Shown here: positions 9,650 through 17,934 of the stretch, one piece after another
Numbering within the stretch: position 1 is the first letter of the stretch
Layout of the letters: each line of letters opens with the position of its first letter
From: DATCHW01 sp036508135
GTDB taxonomy: Bacteria > Bacteroidota > Ignavibacteria > Tepidaquicellales > Tepidaquicellaceae
Assembly (NCBI GenBank): GCA_036508135.1
Contig: DATCHW010000064.1
Span: 9,955 to 73,954 of the forward strand
DNA: 64,000 nt
Direction of reading: 5' to 3'
The notes under the pieces: generated by a model
The model's input: the letters and a program-made list of their open reading frames with translations, nothing else
The model's database searches: none
Told to the model about the DNA's origin: nothing
Position numbers and translations under genes: made by a program

Positions 9650-9684
9650 AAAGCCTGAATAGAATTTCTATTCAGGCTTTTTTT
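9650..9684. terminator. Bidirectional terminator between convergent genes
   Basis: A perfect 13-bp stem (AAGCCTGAATAGA with TCTATTCAGGCTT) is flanked by A on the left and T on the right. It lies between the lipoprotein gene (plus strand) and the FG-GAP gene (minus strand), so it can serve both. Confidence 0.85.
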
Positions 9685-9706
9685 ATTCCACGATTCTTAT
9701 AGAATT

Positions 9707-11467
9707 TTATTTCACGAGCAGCATTCGTTTCACATCTGTAAAGCTGCCTGTCTCAAGCCGGTAAAAATATACACCGCTTGAATTTTTGTCTGCATTCCAT
9801 TGGACTTCATATGTTCCGGGATTGAGCTTCTGGTTCACAAGTGTTGAAACTCCCCTGCCAAGGATATTATAGACTTTGAGTGTAACAAACTGACCACCTT
9901 TAGGAATTTCAAAACGTATATTTGTTGAAGGATTAAACGGATTAGGATAATTTTGATATAAAGAAAATTTTTCCGGAATTTTTGATTCAATAGTAATAAT
10001 ACCTATCTGCAGATAATCTCCATAAACGCCATTGTGCCTTGTATTATACTGCCACATCGGAACATAAACTTTTAATGGTGTGTAAGTCATTCCTGTATTC
10101 CAGGCATAAACATTTGTATAAGAACTGTTGCCAAAGCCTTCTATACCGGCACCTGTCATATCGAGTATTCCGTTCCCGTTCAGGTCACCGAGGCAGGGAG
10201 TGCTGAACATTGTTGTACCCTTAGTAATAAGTGGCCAGCCTGCAACGGGCGTGCCATCGTGATTGAATGCTAAATATTGTCCCAATGTATCGGCTATAGT
10301 CTGCGTGTTATCATCAATTATTAATTCAGTCATACCATCTCCGTCAATATCTGCTAAAGATACCTGGTCATTGATTGCATTTAATCCCGTTACGGGGAAA
10401 CCTGTGAGCGCAGTTCCGTTTACATTCCAGGCATAAAGCTTATCAGCGGGAGTAGTGCTCATCACCTGATCTCCCACAGCAATATCGAGTATATTATCGT
10501 TATCAATAAAGCCGACTGCGGGAGGTCCGTAAACCCAATTATCAGTTGTTTTTGGCCAGCCGGATAAAACGGTTGCATTTTGTTTAAGGATATAAACAAA
10601 ACCGCCGCTTGATGAGTGAGTACCAAATATAATTTCCCTTTTATTATCATTATCGACATCTGCAAGTACCGGAGATGAATAAGAAGTATTATCTCCGTTC
10701 GGGAGCACAAACGGAAAACCGGGAATGGAATCTCCATTCGGCTTGAAAGCATAAATTGAAGAATATGATTCCGTAATGATTTCAGGAATTCCATCATTAT
10801 CAATATCCCCTACTGCAGCACTCGATGCGGGGACGGTGGCAGTGGCTTTTGGCCAACCTGTCAACACGGTTCCATCCCCTTTATAAACGTAAACCCAACC
10901 TGTCGGATAAGTTCTCTTGTTTACAATAATCTCCATTTTACCATCGTTATTTACATCAGCAAGTACGGGAGTCCTTGTTGTATATCCGTGATTGACCGGA
11001 AATCCCGTACACACGGTTCCATTTTTCTTGTAAGCATAAATATATCCACCTGAAGTGGCTCCGTGGTTTGTAACAACGATTTCTCCCTGCCCGTCGCCGT
11101 CTATATCTCCGAATGACGGGGAACCGTCCATTGCATACGATGCCACAGTTTTGGGCCATCCGGGAACACTTGTACCGTCAAGATTGAATGCCTGCACGGT
11201 ATATCCGATATTATATACAATTTCGAATTCCGGGTCAGAATCCATATTGCAATAAATAGCTCCTTCTTGCGTATTATATTGAATATGTTTTGGAAATCCG
11301 GGAAATAAAGTAAATGAATTCGCTTCAAATGCAAAAACACTTTTTGAAAATTCATTATTAATGACCGATATATTTCCCATTACATCGGGAATTACGGGGG
11401 TCATTATTTTTTGGCTATACCCGTTAGAAACTAAAAGGAGTAAAATAATTGTAATAAATTTTTTCAT
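9707..11467 (-). CDS. Secreted FG-GAP/VCBS-repeat beta-propeller with T9SS type A domain
   Basis: This 586-residue protein has a signal peptide (ITIILLLLVSNGYSQ). At least seven FG-GAP-like blades follow, each with a calcium-loop motif such as 'GDIDGDGQGEIVV', 'ADVNNDGKMEIIV', 'GDIDNDGIPEII', 'ADVDNDNKREIIF' and 'ADIDGDGMTELII', spanning about residues 60-460. The T9SS domain starts at about residue 505 ('LYQNYPNPFNPSTNIRF') and ends 'VKRMLLVK'. The architecture matches integrin-alpha-like propellers secreted by this group, often linked to surface binding. No catalytic domain is visible. Confidence 0.88.
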   Translation of the reverse strand: MKKFITIILLLLVSNGYSQKIMTPVIPDVMGNISVINNEFSKSVFAFEANSFTLFPGFPKHIQYNTQEGAIYCNMDSDPEFEIVYNIGYTVQAFNLDGTSVPGWPKTVASYAMDGSPSFGDIDGDGQGEIVVTNHGATSGGYIYAYKKNGTVCTGFPVNHGYTTRTPVLADVNNDGKMEIIVNKRTYPTGWVYVYKGDGTVLTGWPKATATVPASSAAVGDIDNDGIPEIITESYSSIYAFKPNGDSIPGFPFVLPNGDNTSYSSPVLADVDNDNKREIIFGTHSSSGGFVYILKQNATVLSGWPKTTDNWVYGPPAVGFIDNDNILDIAVGDQVMSTTPADKLYAWNVNGTALTGFPVTGLNAINDQVSLADIDGDGMTELIIDDNTQTIADTLGQYLAFNHDGTPVAGWPLITKGTTMFSTPCLGDLNGNGILDMTGAGIEGFGNSSYTNVYAWNTGMTYTPLKVYVPMWQYNTRHNGVYGDYLQIGIITIESKIPEKFSLYQNYPNPFNPSTNIRFEIPKGGQFVTLKVYNILGRGVSTLVNQKLNPGTYEVQWNADKNSSGVYFYRLETGSFTDVKRMLLVK

Positions 11468-11675
11468 GATTAAAAATATTATTTTGTTTGGAAAGATTCA
11501 TAATTGAAAGTATTGTTATTTAAACTTAATGTTTCTTTTTTAAATATGCGATGTCTTTTTTATTCTGAATCGAATTTTTTACAGTTTATGTTTGTGCAGC
11601 TTCATTTTATAGTCAAAACCCCCAAACCCCCCTTTAATCAAAGGGGGGATTAGAGGAAATATTTCAAAACAATGT

Positions 11676-13052
11676 TTATTTTAATCCGTATTCATCGATT
11701 AAATAGATGAGTGATGCCATAGCGGCACTGCCGAGCTGGAGTTCACGACGGTTTACTTTTTCAAATACGTCATTCGGTGAGTGATGGCTATCAAAATATC
11801 TTTGTGAGTCGACATCCAAACCAATGAGAGGAAATCCCTGGTCTTTCAGAAACCATACATCCACACCGCTGCCGCCTTTTTCTATAAAAAATAAATCATA
11901 AGGTCTGAGAATACGAAGCCACTTCTGCATAACCGATACAACTGTATCGCTCGCATCTATGGAAAATCCGGTTGGAGTAAATCCTCCGCCGTCCGACTCT
12001 ATTGCCGCAATATGTTTTTCGTTCATTGATTTGACAATTTCAGCATACTTCCTTGCACCCCGCTGGGCAATTTCTTCGTCCATATAAGCGACAAATCGTA
12101 TCGTATGTTTTGGTTTAATATTTAATTCTTTGTATAGACGCAGTACTTCGATTCCCTGGACAATTCCTGCCCCATCATCGTGCGCTCCTTCGCCTGTATC
12201 CCAGGAATCCAGATGACCGCCTACGAGAATTATTTCTTCAGGGAATTCACTGCCTTTTATTTCCCCTATTACGTTATAAGATTTTACTTCAGGATTTTCG
12301 ATACAAGTAGTTCTGAAATAGAAATTAAGCGATGGATCATTTTTAAGGAAATTACTAAGCCGTTCTGCATCTTTAGTCGAAATTGCAATTGCAGGAATTC
12401 TTTTTGTACTGTCTTCATATCGCATTATCCCCGTATGCGGAAAGCTATCGAAAGCCACAGTGGCAGAGCGTATCACTACTCCAATAGCACCGAGTTTTGC
12501 CGCTTCAATCGCACCGTGAACCCTCTGGTCAACTGCACTGCCATATCCTGAACCGGTATTTATAAATCTCTGGTCTGCTGCACGGCTGAAGAAAACTATT
12601 TTTCCTCCCACTTTTTCCCTGCCGAGGCTTTTTAACTCGTCAAAACTTTTCACTTCGATAACATTTGCAGAAATACCATCTTCTCCCGTTCCAATTGACA
12701 TCCCCAATGCACAGCAGTTGAAATAATATTTCCCGCTTGTGCTTGAATTAATATAAGATATTTCTTTTTCTCCCCTTACCCACTGCTTAACCCTACACTC
12801 CTGAAGATATACATTATCAAGATTCATATCTTTTAAGACATTCTTTACCCAATCAATTGCGATTTCCGATTGAGGCGAGCCGCAAATCCTCCCGCCGATA
12901 TTTTTACATAAGTAACGGAGATTCTCATAAGAGATTGATGAGGTCAACGCTTCACTGTAAATATTTCTGATTATCAATGAATCATCACTTTGTGAGATGA
13001 CCTTTCCTGATATAACCAGGATTAAAAGGGCTAACAGTATTTTTATTCTCAT
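11676..13052 (-). CDS. Exported M28-family zinc metallopeptidase (carboxypeptidase Q-like)
   Basis: This 458-residue protein starts with a signal peptide (ILLALLILVISGKVIS). A protease-associated region lies at about residues 120-250. The M28 catalytic domain follows, with the expected zinc ligands: 'GGHLDSWDTGEGAHDDGAG' (His and Asp), 'MDEEIAQRGARKYAE' (Glu pair) and a late His in 'DSHHSPNDVFEKV'. M28 enzymes of this layout are aminopeptidases or plasma glutamate carboxypeptidase-like dipeptidases acting outside the cytoplasm. The metal site looks complete, so it is probably active. The gene is monocistronic. Confidence 0.9.
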   Translation of the reverse strand: MRIKILLALLILVISGKVISQSDDSLIIRNIYSEALTSSISYENLRYLCKNIGGRICGSPQSEIAIDWVKNVLKDMNLDNVYLQECRVKQWVRGEKEISYINSSTSGKYYFNCCALGMSIGTGEDGISANVIEVKSFDELKSLGREKVGGKIVFFSRAADQRFINTGSGYGSAVDQRVHGAIEAAKLGAIGVVIRSATVAFDSFPHTGIMRYEDSTKRIPAIAISTKDAERLSNFLKNDPSLNFYFRTTCIENPEVKSYNVIGEIKGSEFPEEIILVGGHLDSWDTGEGAHDDGAGIVQGIEVLRLYKELNIKPKHTIRFVAYMDEEIAQRGARKYAEIVKSMNEKHIAAIESDGGGFTPTGFSIDASDTVVSVMQKWLRILRPYDLFFIEKGGSGVDVWFLKDQGFPLIGLDVDSQRYFDSHHSPNDVFEKVNRRELQLGSAAMASLIYLIDEYGLK

Positions 13053-13170
13053 TTTTTCAATTTTACGATTGTTACAATTTAATATCTGATTTAATAAGAT
13101 TAAACTTATTAATAGGGAAACATTTTATTCTGACCGGAGTTTAATAAATAACAATTTAATTCATTTTATT

Positions 13171-14238
13171 ATGGGAAAATTTAATTTATTTACGATTACA
13201 ATAATATTTTTTATTTCTATATTATTATACGGGAAAACCTATGCTCAGGATTCGATTTTATTTTGCGCAAATCCTGAATCATTTTTTTCTGCAATAAAGA
13301 GCGGGAAAGCTGCTTCTATCAATAAAACTGCGTGGTTATCCGAATTCATTATGGAGGAAAACAGTCTGATAACAGTTTATCCCAATACCCCCCTTTATGA
13401 TAATTATCTTGTGGATATTAAAATCACCGACCTTAAGAAAAATCAAACTAATGACAGATATTTAGAATATTCAATATTAGGATATATCTTTGAAGGCTGT
13501 ACTAAATTCTCAAGTAAATATAAACAGTTCATAAATAAGTCATGTTCGCTAATTACATTTTCTCCCGAAGAGGCGATGAATATTTTTTATGAAGGACTAA
13601 CGAAAGAAGTTGATGATAATTATGACATAACCGGTGAAATAGTATCTTTATATGATAAAATGTGCAAGAAAGTAAAACCGATGCCTGTCAAGAAACCGGC
13701 AGTTTATTTATATCCCGAACAAGATATGAATATCAAAGTAACATTATCCGTGAATGGTATTATAACGAAAACAGAACCCTATTATAATTCAGTGTGGGAT
13801 GTGTTTGCAACTAAGAACGGAATTATTAATGATAAATATGATTATCTCTTTTACGAAGCAGACCTGAATAAAATAGAACTTCCCGACAAAGGATGGGTTG
13901 TGGAATACGTTAATCTGGAGAATTGGTTTGACAAATATCTGCCTGCACTTGGATTAAATAAGAAAGAGACTGAACAATTTAAAGAGTACTGGTTGAAAGA
14001 TTTAAAAAAAGAAAACTTTTATGAAATCAGATTACTTGATGATAATTTTCTTAATGAGAATATGAAACTTATGGTCTCACCTGAGCCGCAGACACTGATT
14101 CGACTGAATTTTTATTTCAAACCTCTGAAAGAAAAAACAAATTTAAAGGAACCCGAAATCACAAAAAAAGAAAGAAAAGGATTTACAGTTGTGGAGTGGG
14201 GTGGAATTAATGAAAGAGATTTTAAAATCATACCCTGA
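13171..14238 (+). CDS. Secreted protein of a 'KPxVYLYPE' family, function unknown
   Basis: This 355-residue protein has a signal peptide (TIIFFISILLYGKTYA). Residues about 175-355 carry the conserved signatures of a family often annotated only as hypothetical: 'KKPAVYLYPEQDMNIKV', 'YDYLFYEADL', 'WVVEYVNLENWFDKYLP' and a C-terminal 'GFTVVEWGGI'. The N-terminal part (residues 25-170) is lineage-specific. I know of no assigned biochemical role. It is transcribed away from the divergent M28 peptidase gene. Confidence 0.75.
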   Translation: MGKFNLFTITIIFFISILLYGKTYAQDSILFCANPESFFSAIKSGKAASINKTAWLSEFIMEENSLITVYPNTPLYDNYLVDIKITDLKKNQTNDRYLEYSILGYIFEGCTKFSSKYKQFINKSCSLITFSPEEAMNIFYEGLTKEVDDNYDITGEIVSLYDKMCKKVKPMPVKKPAVYLYPEQDMNIKVTLSVNGIITKTEPYYNSVWDVFATKNGIINDKYDYLFYEADLNKIELPDKGWVVEYVNLENWFDKYLPALGLNKKETEQFKEYWLKDLKKENFYEIRLLDDNFLNENMKLMVSPEPQTLIRLNFYFKPLKEKTNLKEPEITKKERKGFTVVEWGGINERDFKIIP

Positions 14239-14265
14239 ATAAATAAAACGAAACCAAATTATTTG

Positions 14266-14337
14266 TACCCCGTAGTGGATTCGAACCACTAAAGGCAGAA
14301 CCGGAATCTGCTGGTTTATCTATTAGCCTACGAGAGC
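14266..14337 (-). pseudogene. Decayed tRNA-Arg(CCG) copy
   Basis: Nearly the whole tRNA-Arg(CCG) sequence of 15170-15241 is repeated, including the TTCCGGT anticodon loop and the T-arm. The 5' acceptor strand has drifted to GCTCTCG, so positions 6 and 7 no longer pair with ACGGGGT. One D-loop base also differs. Loss of acceptor pairing makes function unlikely. Confidence 0.75.
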
Positions 14338-14360
14338 GTATTCAATTAATAATTAATAAT

Positions 14361-14464
14361 TAGTCCCGATTCACAAGTTCATCGGGATCTACGCTTCGCT
14401 TCGATAATTAGTTAATAATAATATCAAATCATAATAAATAAATGCAAAAGCTCTTTCAATGAAG
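14361..14464. repeat. Dispersed 104-bp repeat, copy 1
   Basis: The repeat begins 'TAGTCCCGATTCACAAG', continues with an ATCGGGA palindrome partner and 'CTTCGCTTCGATAATTA', and ends 'CTCTTTCAATGAAG'. Copy 3 (15507-15610) matches almost throughout; copy 2 (15285-15334) matches the first 50 bp. It lies 23 bp from the decayed tRNA-Arg. Confidence 0.9.
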
Positions 14465-14487
14465 TTATAGTTGCATAAGTTAGATAA

Positions 14488-14619
14488 TTCCACGCCACTG
14501 TTGGTGTTTTAGCGAAGCAGCACCAACAGATTCCACGCCACTGTTGGTGACATTCAAACTACGTTTAAACTAAACACCAACAACGGTGGAAAAGGTTACG
14601 AAGCAGAGCTTCGTAACCT
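14488..14619. repeat. Cluster of inverted and direct short repeats
   Basis: TTCCACGCCACTGTTGGTG occurs at 14488-14506 and 14531-14549. An inverted relative, CACCAACAACGGTGGAA, lies at 14575-14591. It is followed by a perfect 11-bp hairpin (AGGTTACGAAG/CTTCGTAACCT, 14593-14619). A similar 'GGTGTTTTAACGCAGTGACACC' type hairpin is at about 36480-36508. These look like mobile palindromes rather than a terminator, since no T-run follows. Confidence 0.75.
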
Positions 14620-14639
14620 GAAAAAGCAGGATAAAAGAT

Positions 14640-15107
14640 TTATAATTCTTTCAGAACTGTATATATATAATCTGTTTTAGGTGGTGTAAGTCCCTGCTGG
14701 CGAATCATTCTCAAAATTTGAGCCCTGTGATGAATACAATGATAATTTAGTTGCAGTGAAACTTCACGAATCTTCGCTTTGAAGGTTTTGTTACTATCGG
14801 TTGGCTGAAAAATTATTTCATTTTCCAAATCAGTTTTATCAATTGATTCTAAATATTTTATCCAATCATTTACATTTTCACTCCATAGCTGTTCTATTTG
14901 TTCGAGAGGAAAAACCGGTCCCATCCAGGTTAACGAAGTATCATTAACTTTTTTTGTAATTCTATTCATCCATTTTTACAGAGAATAAATAAAATGGCTG
15001 AATAATTTGACCGCTTCTTCTTTATCGGGCATTTGCATCATTGAATCAAGTAATTTACGATTTGCCCAATTGTTGTATTTGAAAAAATCAATTAAATATT
15101 GTTTCAT
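14640..15107 (-). pseudogene. DinB-family protein gene interrupted by an in-frame stop
   Basis: Reading the minus strand from ATG 15107 gives a DinB-like four-helix protein ('FFKYNNWANRKLLDSM', 'KLFSHFIYSL'). TAA follows at 14978-14976, then the same frame continues 'KWMNRITKK' ... 'LNYHCIHHRAQILRMIRQQG' to the stop at 14640. Without the stop it would be 155 residues, normal for DinB proteins, with the metal-site histidines in 'FSH' and 'YHCIHH'. One substitution explains the break. An internal ATG at 14969 could give only the C-terminal 109 residues, lacking the first helix and first His. It lies between the two tRNA-Arg copies. Confidence 0.85.
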
Positions 15108-15169
15108 AAATTAATATTTTTTTATTTTTATAATTGCACATTGTAAATTGAAAATTGAAGATTGATTTG

Positions 15170-15241
15170 TACCCCGTAGTGGATTCGAACCACTAAAGGC
15201 AGAACCGGAATCTGCTGGTTTATCCATTAGCCTAACGGGGC
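15170..15241 (-). tRNA. tRNA-Arg (anticodon CCG)
   Basis: The acceptor GCCCCGT pairs with ACGGGGT (G1-T72 wobble). The anticodon stem is GCAGA/TCTGC with loop TTCCGGT, giving CCG, and the T-arm is AGTGG TTCGAAT CCACT. The D-stem has one C-A mismatch. The 3' CCA is not encoded. A decayed copy lies 832 bp downstream in the same orientation. Confidence 0.9.
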
Positions 15242-15284
15242 GAATCAATTAAAAATTAAGAATAAAAAATTAAGAATAAAAAAT

Positions 15285-15334
15285 TAGTCCCGATTCACAA
15301 GTTCATCGGGATCTACGCTTCGCTTCGATAATTA
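15285..15334. repeat. Dispersed repeat, copy 2 (short)
   Basis: This copy is identical to the first 50 bp of the 104-bp repeat at 14361-14464 and lies 43 bp from the intact tRNA-Arg. The tRNA-plus-repeat arrangement therefore occurs twice. Confidence 0.9.
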
Positions 15335-15348
15335 AATAATAATGAGCA

Positions 15349-15472
15349 ACTGAAGTTACGCAAACCATAAAAAACAACCGGGTTTGTCATTCTGAACGAA
15401 GTGAAGAATCTCGTTTTCATTGATTTTCGAGATGTTTCGCTACGCTCAACATGACAAATGCGTAACTTCAGT
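15349..15472. mobile_element. Palindromic MITE-like element with 14-bp terminal inverted repeats
   Basis: Perfect ends ACTGAAGTTACGCA and TGCGTAACTTCAGT enclose an inner inverted repeat beginning TTTGTCATTCTGAACGAAG and ending CTCAACATGACAAA. A related element lies at 40649-40746. It has no coding capacity. The 'TGTCATTCTGAACGAAGTG' type core is a dispersed repeat seen in many environmental bacteria (general knowledge). Confidence 0.8.
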
Positions 15473-15506
15473 GAGTAATTAAAAAGAACAATTTTAAATT
15501 AATAAT

Positions 15507-15610
15507 TAGTCCCGATTCACAAGTTCATCGGGATCTACGCTTCGCTTCGATAATTAATTAATAATAATATCAAATCATTATAATTAAATGCGAAAACTCT
15601 TTCAATGAAG
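15507..15610. repeat. Dispersed 104-bp repeat, copy 3
   Basis: This copy matches 14361-14464 along its full length with a few differences, such as AATGCGAAAACTC versus AATGCAAAAGCTC. No tRNA copy adjoins it. Confidence 0.9.
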
Positions 15611-15720
15611 ATAAATGGGTATGTCCATCAAGTTCCGTTTAAAATAATGAATCTGTTTGTTTTTATTTTCTCCTCAATTCGTCAGTGAGAGGATAAGAAA
15701 TCAATTAATTTTTATATCTT

Positions 15721-15830
15721 ATTTACACCCCACCCTTAATCCCTCCCCTTGAATGGGGAGGGAATTTTATGTTTAACATTTGAAGATTTCTTTAATAAAC
15801 AATGAGGTAATAAATAGTAAGTTATATTTT
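15721..15830. repeat. 110-bp tandem repeat, unit 1
   Basis: The unit starts ATTTACACCCCACCC, contains the hairpin CCCTCCCC/GGGGAGGG and ends GTTATATTTT. Unit 2 follows directly with two differences (ACATTTG/ACTTTTG and AACAATG/AACGATG). The near-identity implies a recent duplication. Confidence 0.92.
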
Positions 15831-15940
15831 ATTTACACCCCACCCTTAATCCCTCCCCTTGAATGGGGAGGGAATTTTATGTTTAACTTTTGAAGATTTC
15901 TTTAATAAACGATGAGGTAATAAATAGTAAGTTATATTTT
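15831..15940. repeat. 110-bp tandem repeat, unit 2
   Basis: This is the second copy, ending just before the stop codon of the lipoprotein gene on the minus strand. The C/G-rich hairpin may serve as the 3' end of that transcript, although no T-run follows it on the minus strand. Confidence 0.92.
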
Positions 15941-15942
15941 CC

Positions 15943-16464
15943 TTATTGCAATTTTATTTTGAGTTTGCCGTCTGTCACAACCATTTTTTTATCTACATCG
16001 TTGACAGTACCAGTAGCGGTAAAGCTGAAAGTGCCTTCGATGCTTTTTTCATCAACTTTTGTGAGAGTGAGTTTTCCATCATCAGACCAATATTGATCAT
16101 ACTCTGATTTTACCTGTTTATCTTTGTTCGTTCTGTACTGAACGTGTCCGGGTTTATTTTCCTTTGAAAGAATAAAATCACCGGTTTTTAGAGGAGCCTG
16201 AATATAGAAAAAGAGATCTTCATATTGTCCGCCTTCAATTTCAATCTTTGCATATATAGAAAAGACATCACTGCTTTTTATAGCATAACTTAATGAATCA
16301 GGAATTAGAAAATCCTTACCATCGATTTTACAGGCGACCCCGGATACAAATTCAGACTTCTTTTCTTCCTTTTTTGTGTCTTTATTATCGGTGGTTGATT
16401 TTTTACCGCAGCCGATAGCAAACGACAGGAATAAAACAAAAATAATTATAAAAACAGATTTCAT
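15943..16464 (-). CDS. Small lipoprotein, function unknown
   Basis: This 173-residue protein has a lipoprotein signal peptide (SVFIIIFVLFLSFAIGCGKK); the lipobox 'AIGC' marks the lipidated Cys. A charged linker (about residues 22-38) precedes a beta-rich domain starting 'VACKIDGKDFLIPDS'. Its style is like the lipoprotein at 48156-48716 ('GMMNGKEFKVEYINF' region), and the two may be distant paralogues. A good ribosome-binding site (AGGAGG in the minus orientation) lies close to the ATG. No neighbour suggests a function. Confidence 0.75.
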   Translation of the reverse strand: MKSVFIIIFVLFLSFAIGCGKKSTTDNKDTKKEEKKSEFVSGVACKIDGKDFLIPDSLSYAIKSSDVFSIYAKIEIEGGQYEDLFFYIQAPLKTGDFILSKENKPGHVQYRTNKDKQVKSEYDQYWSDDGKLTLTKVDEKSIEGTFSFTATGTVNDVDKKMVVTDGKLKIKLQ

Positions 16465-16551
16465 TTTAACCTCCTTTTAGTTTTTGTGGTAGTGAAATTT
16501 AAGGAAATTTATTTTCATTTGAAAAGTAGTAATTTCGGATAGTTCACAAAC

Positions 16552-16596
16552 AAAAAAATTGCGGCTTAATTTCTCAAACCGCAATTCTTTTTTGAA
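16552..16596 (-). terminator. Terminator behind rpoD
   Basis: On the minus strand GAATTGCGGTTTGAG pairs with the following AAGCCGCAATT and runs into seven T. A-runs on the other side make it potentially bidirectional. Confidence 0.8.
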
Positions 16597-16612
16597 TGAA
16601 AGGAAAAATCAA

Positions 16613-17470
16613 TTATTGACCAAGGTATGCTTTCAGAGATTTAGAGCGTGATGCCTGTCTTAATCTTCTGATTGCTTTTTCTTTTATTTGTCTTACGCGT
16701 TCGCGGGTAAGTTTATATTTATCTCCGATTTCTTCTAATGTTAAGGGATTTTCTTTTTCGAGTCCGTAGTATAATTTTACAACTTCCTTTTCCCTTTGAG
16801 AAAGTGTATCGAGTGCCCTTTCAATTTCAATTCTCAGGGAATCTTTCAATAATCCTGCATCCGGCATCTTCTCCATTTTGTCAGGCATTATATCGATGAG
16901 TTTTGTATCTTCTCCGTGTACGCTGGGTGCATCCATCGAAACGTGTCCGCCGGAATTTTTCAAGGTTTCCTGAACTTCATAAATACTCATATCGAGTTGT
17001 TCGGCAATTTCCAGTACATTTGGTGCTCTTTCATTTGCCTGTTCCAGTTCGCTGATCGTTTTGGATATCTTGCTTTTCTGCTGAACAATGTTCAACGGCA
17101 GTCTTACGACCCTGGATTGCTCTGCAAGTGCCTGAAGTATTGACTGTCTTATCCACCATACGGCATAAGAAATGAATTTAAATCCTCTTGTTTCATCGAA
17201 TTTTTTAGCGGCTTTAATGAGTCCTAAATTGCCTTCGTTGATAAGGTCGTTAAGGGATAATCCCTGATTCTGATACTGTTTTGCAACGCTGACAACAAAT
17301 CTTAAATTTGCTTTTACGAGTGTATCAAGCGCTCTTTTATCGCCTTTTTTTATCTTTTTAGCTGCGTCAATTTCTTCTTCCACTGTCAGCGGAGTGGTTT
17401 TGCTAATTTCTTTGAGATAAATATCGGTGGATTGATTTTCTCGACTTGTATACTGTTTTCCTAATTTCAT
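16613..17470 (-). CDS. rpoD: Principal RNA polymerase sigma factor (RpoD/SigA)
   Basis: This 285-residue sigma-70 lacks region 1.1, as is normal for the primary sigma factor of Bacteroidota and relatives. Region 1.2 includes 'STDIYLKEISKTTPLTVEEE'. Region 2 holds 'GLIKAAKKFDETRGFKFISY' and 'AVWWIRQSILQAL'. Region 3 begins near 'RLPLNIVQQKSKISK'. Region 4 ends with the HTH 'LTLEEIGDKYKLTRERVRQI'. It directs core RNA polymerase to housekeeping promoters. It follows rplW after 148 bp and probably has its own promoter. Confidence 0.95.
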   Translation of the reverse strand: MKLGKQYTSRENQSTDIYLKEISKTTPLTVEEEIDAAKKIKKGDKRALDTLVKANLRFVVSVAKQYQNQGLSLNDLINEGNLGLIKAAKKFDETRGFKFISYAVWWIRQSILQALAEQSRVVRLPLNIVQQKSKISKTISELEQANERAPNVLEIAEQLDMSIYEVQETLKNSGGHVSMDAPSVHGEDTKLIDIMPDKMEKMPDAGLLKDSLRIEIERALDTLSQREKEVVKLYYGLEKENPLTLEEIGDKYKLTRERVRQIKEKAIRRLRQASRSKSLKAYLGQ

Positions 17471-17548
17471 AGAAATTGTTTAATTTATTGTCCGCTTCTT
17501 TATTTCATTAAACGCAAAAAAGGGTTACTTAGTTTCTATCCGTAAGCA

Positions 17549-17577
17549 ATAAAAAGAGTATAAGTACAGCCGGTCAA
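17549..17577 (-). promoter_or_regulatory. Candidate promoter of rpoD
   Basis: The minus strand reads TTGACC, 17 bp, TTTTAT, about 80 bp upstream of the rpoD start. The -35 box is good and the -10 box weak. A TATACT lies inside the spacer at a non-canonical distance, so the exact start site is uncertain. Confidence 0.4.
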
Positions 17578-17618
17578 TTAGCTACGTAAAAAATAATGAT
17601 TTAATCTGATAACCGGAA

Positions 17619-17921
17619 TTACTTTACTTCGGCTGTTCCGAGCAAGTCTATTTTGTCCTCTTTGTGCAAAGTTACAACTGCTTTTTTCCTGTCTGCACGG
17701 TAACCTTCAAATCTGCCTTTTTTCGTAAACTGTGATTTCTTTTTTCCTTTTGCAACTAAGGTCTGGACATTTACGACTCTAACATTAAACTTTTTTTCTA
17801 CAGCTTTTGCAATTTCGATTTTATTCGAATCTTTTGCTACTTCAAAAGAATATTTATTTAATTGCTCTTGCAGTAAAGTATTTTTTTCCGTTATTAATGG
17901 TCTATATAAGATACTTTTCAT
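17619..17921 (-). CDS. rplW: 50S ribosomal protein L23
   Basis: This 100-residue protein is a normal L23: 'LYRPLITEKNTLLQEQLNKY' at the start, then 'IAKAVEKKFNVRVVNVQTLV' and 'KKGRFEGYRADRKKAVVTL'. L23 binds 23S rRNA at the peptide exit and docks trigger factor and SRP. It is the last gene of the operon here; the usual next genes (rplB, rpsS, rplV, rpsC) are absent from the window. Confidence 0.96.
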   Translation of the reverse strand: MKSILYRPLITEKNTLLQEQLNKYSFEVAKDSNKIEIAKAVEKKFNVRVVNVQTLVAKGKKKSQFTKKGRFEGYRADRKKAVVTLHKEDKIDLLGTAEVK

Positions 17922-17934
17922 TTTTAATCCTTAA

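Noticed and set aside
11612..11655. C/G-rich palindrome before the M28 gene as a regulatory site
   Set aside because: Similar 'CCCCCTTTA...AAGGGGG' strings occur at about 46030. It looks like a dispersed repeat and has no T-run in a useful direction.
14640..15107. TAA recoded as sense, since two genes show in-frame TAA
   Set aside because: Many intact genes here end in TAA at their expected C-termini, so the code is standard and the two genes are lesions.
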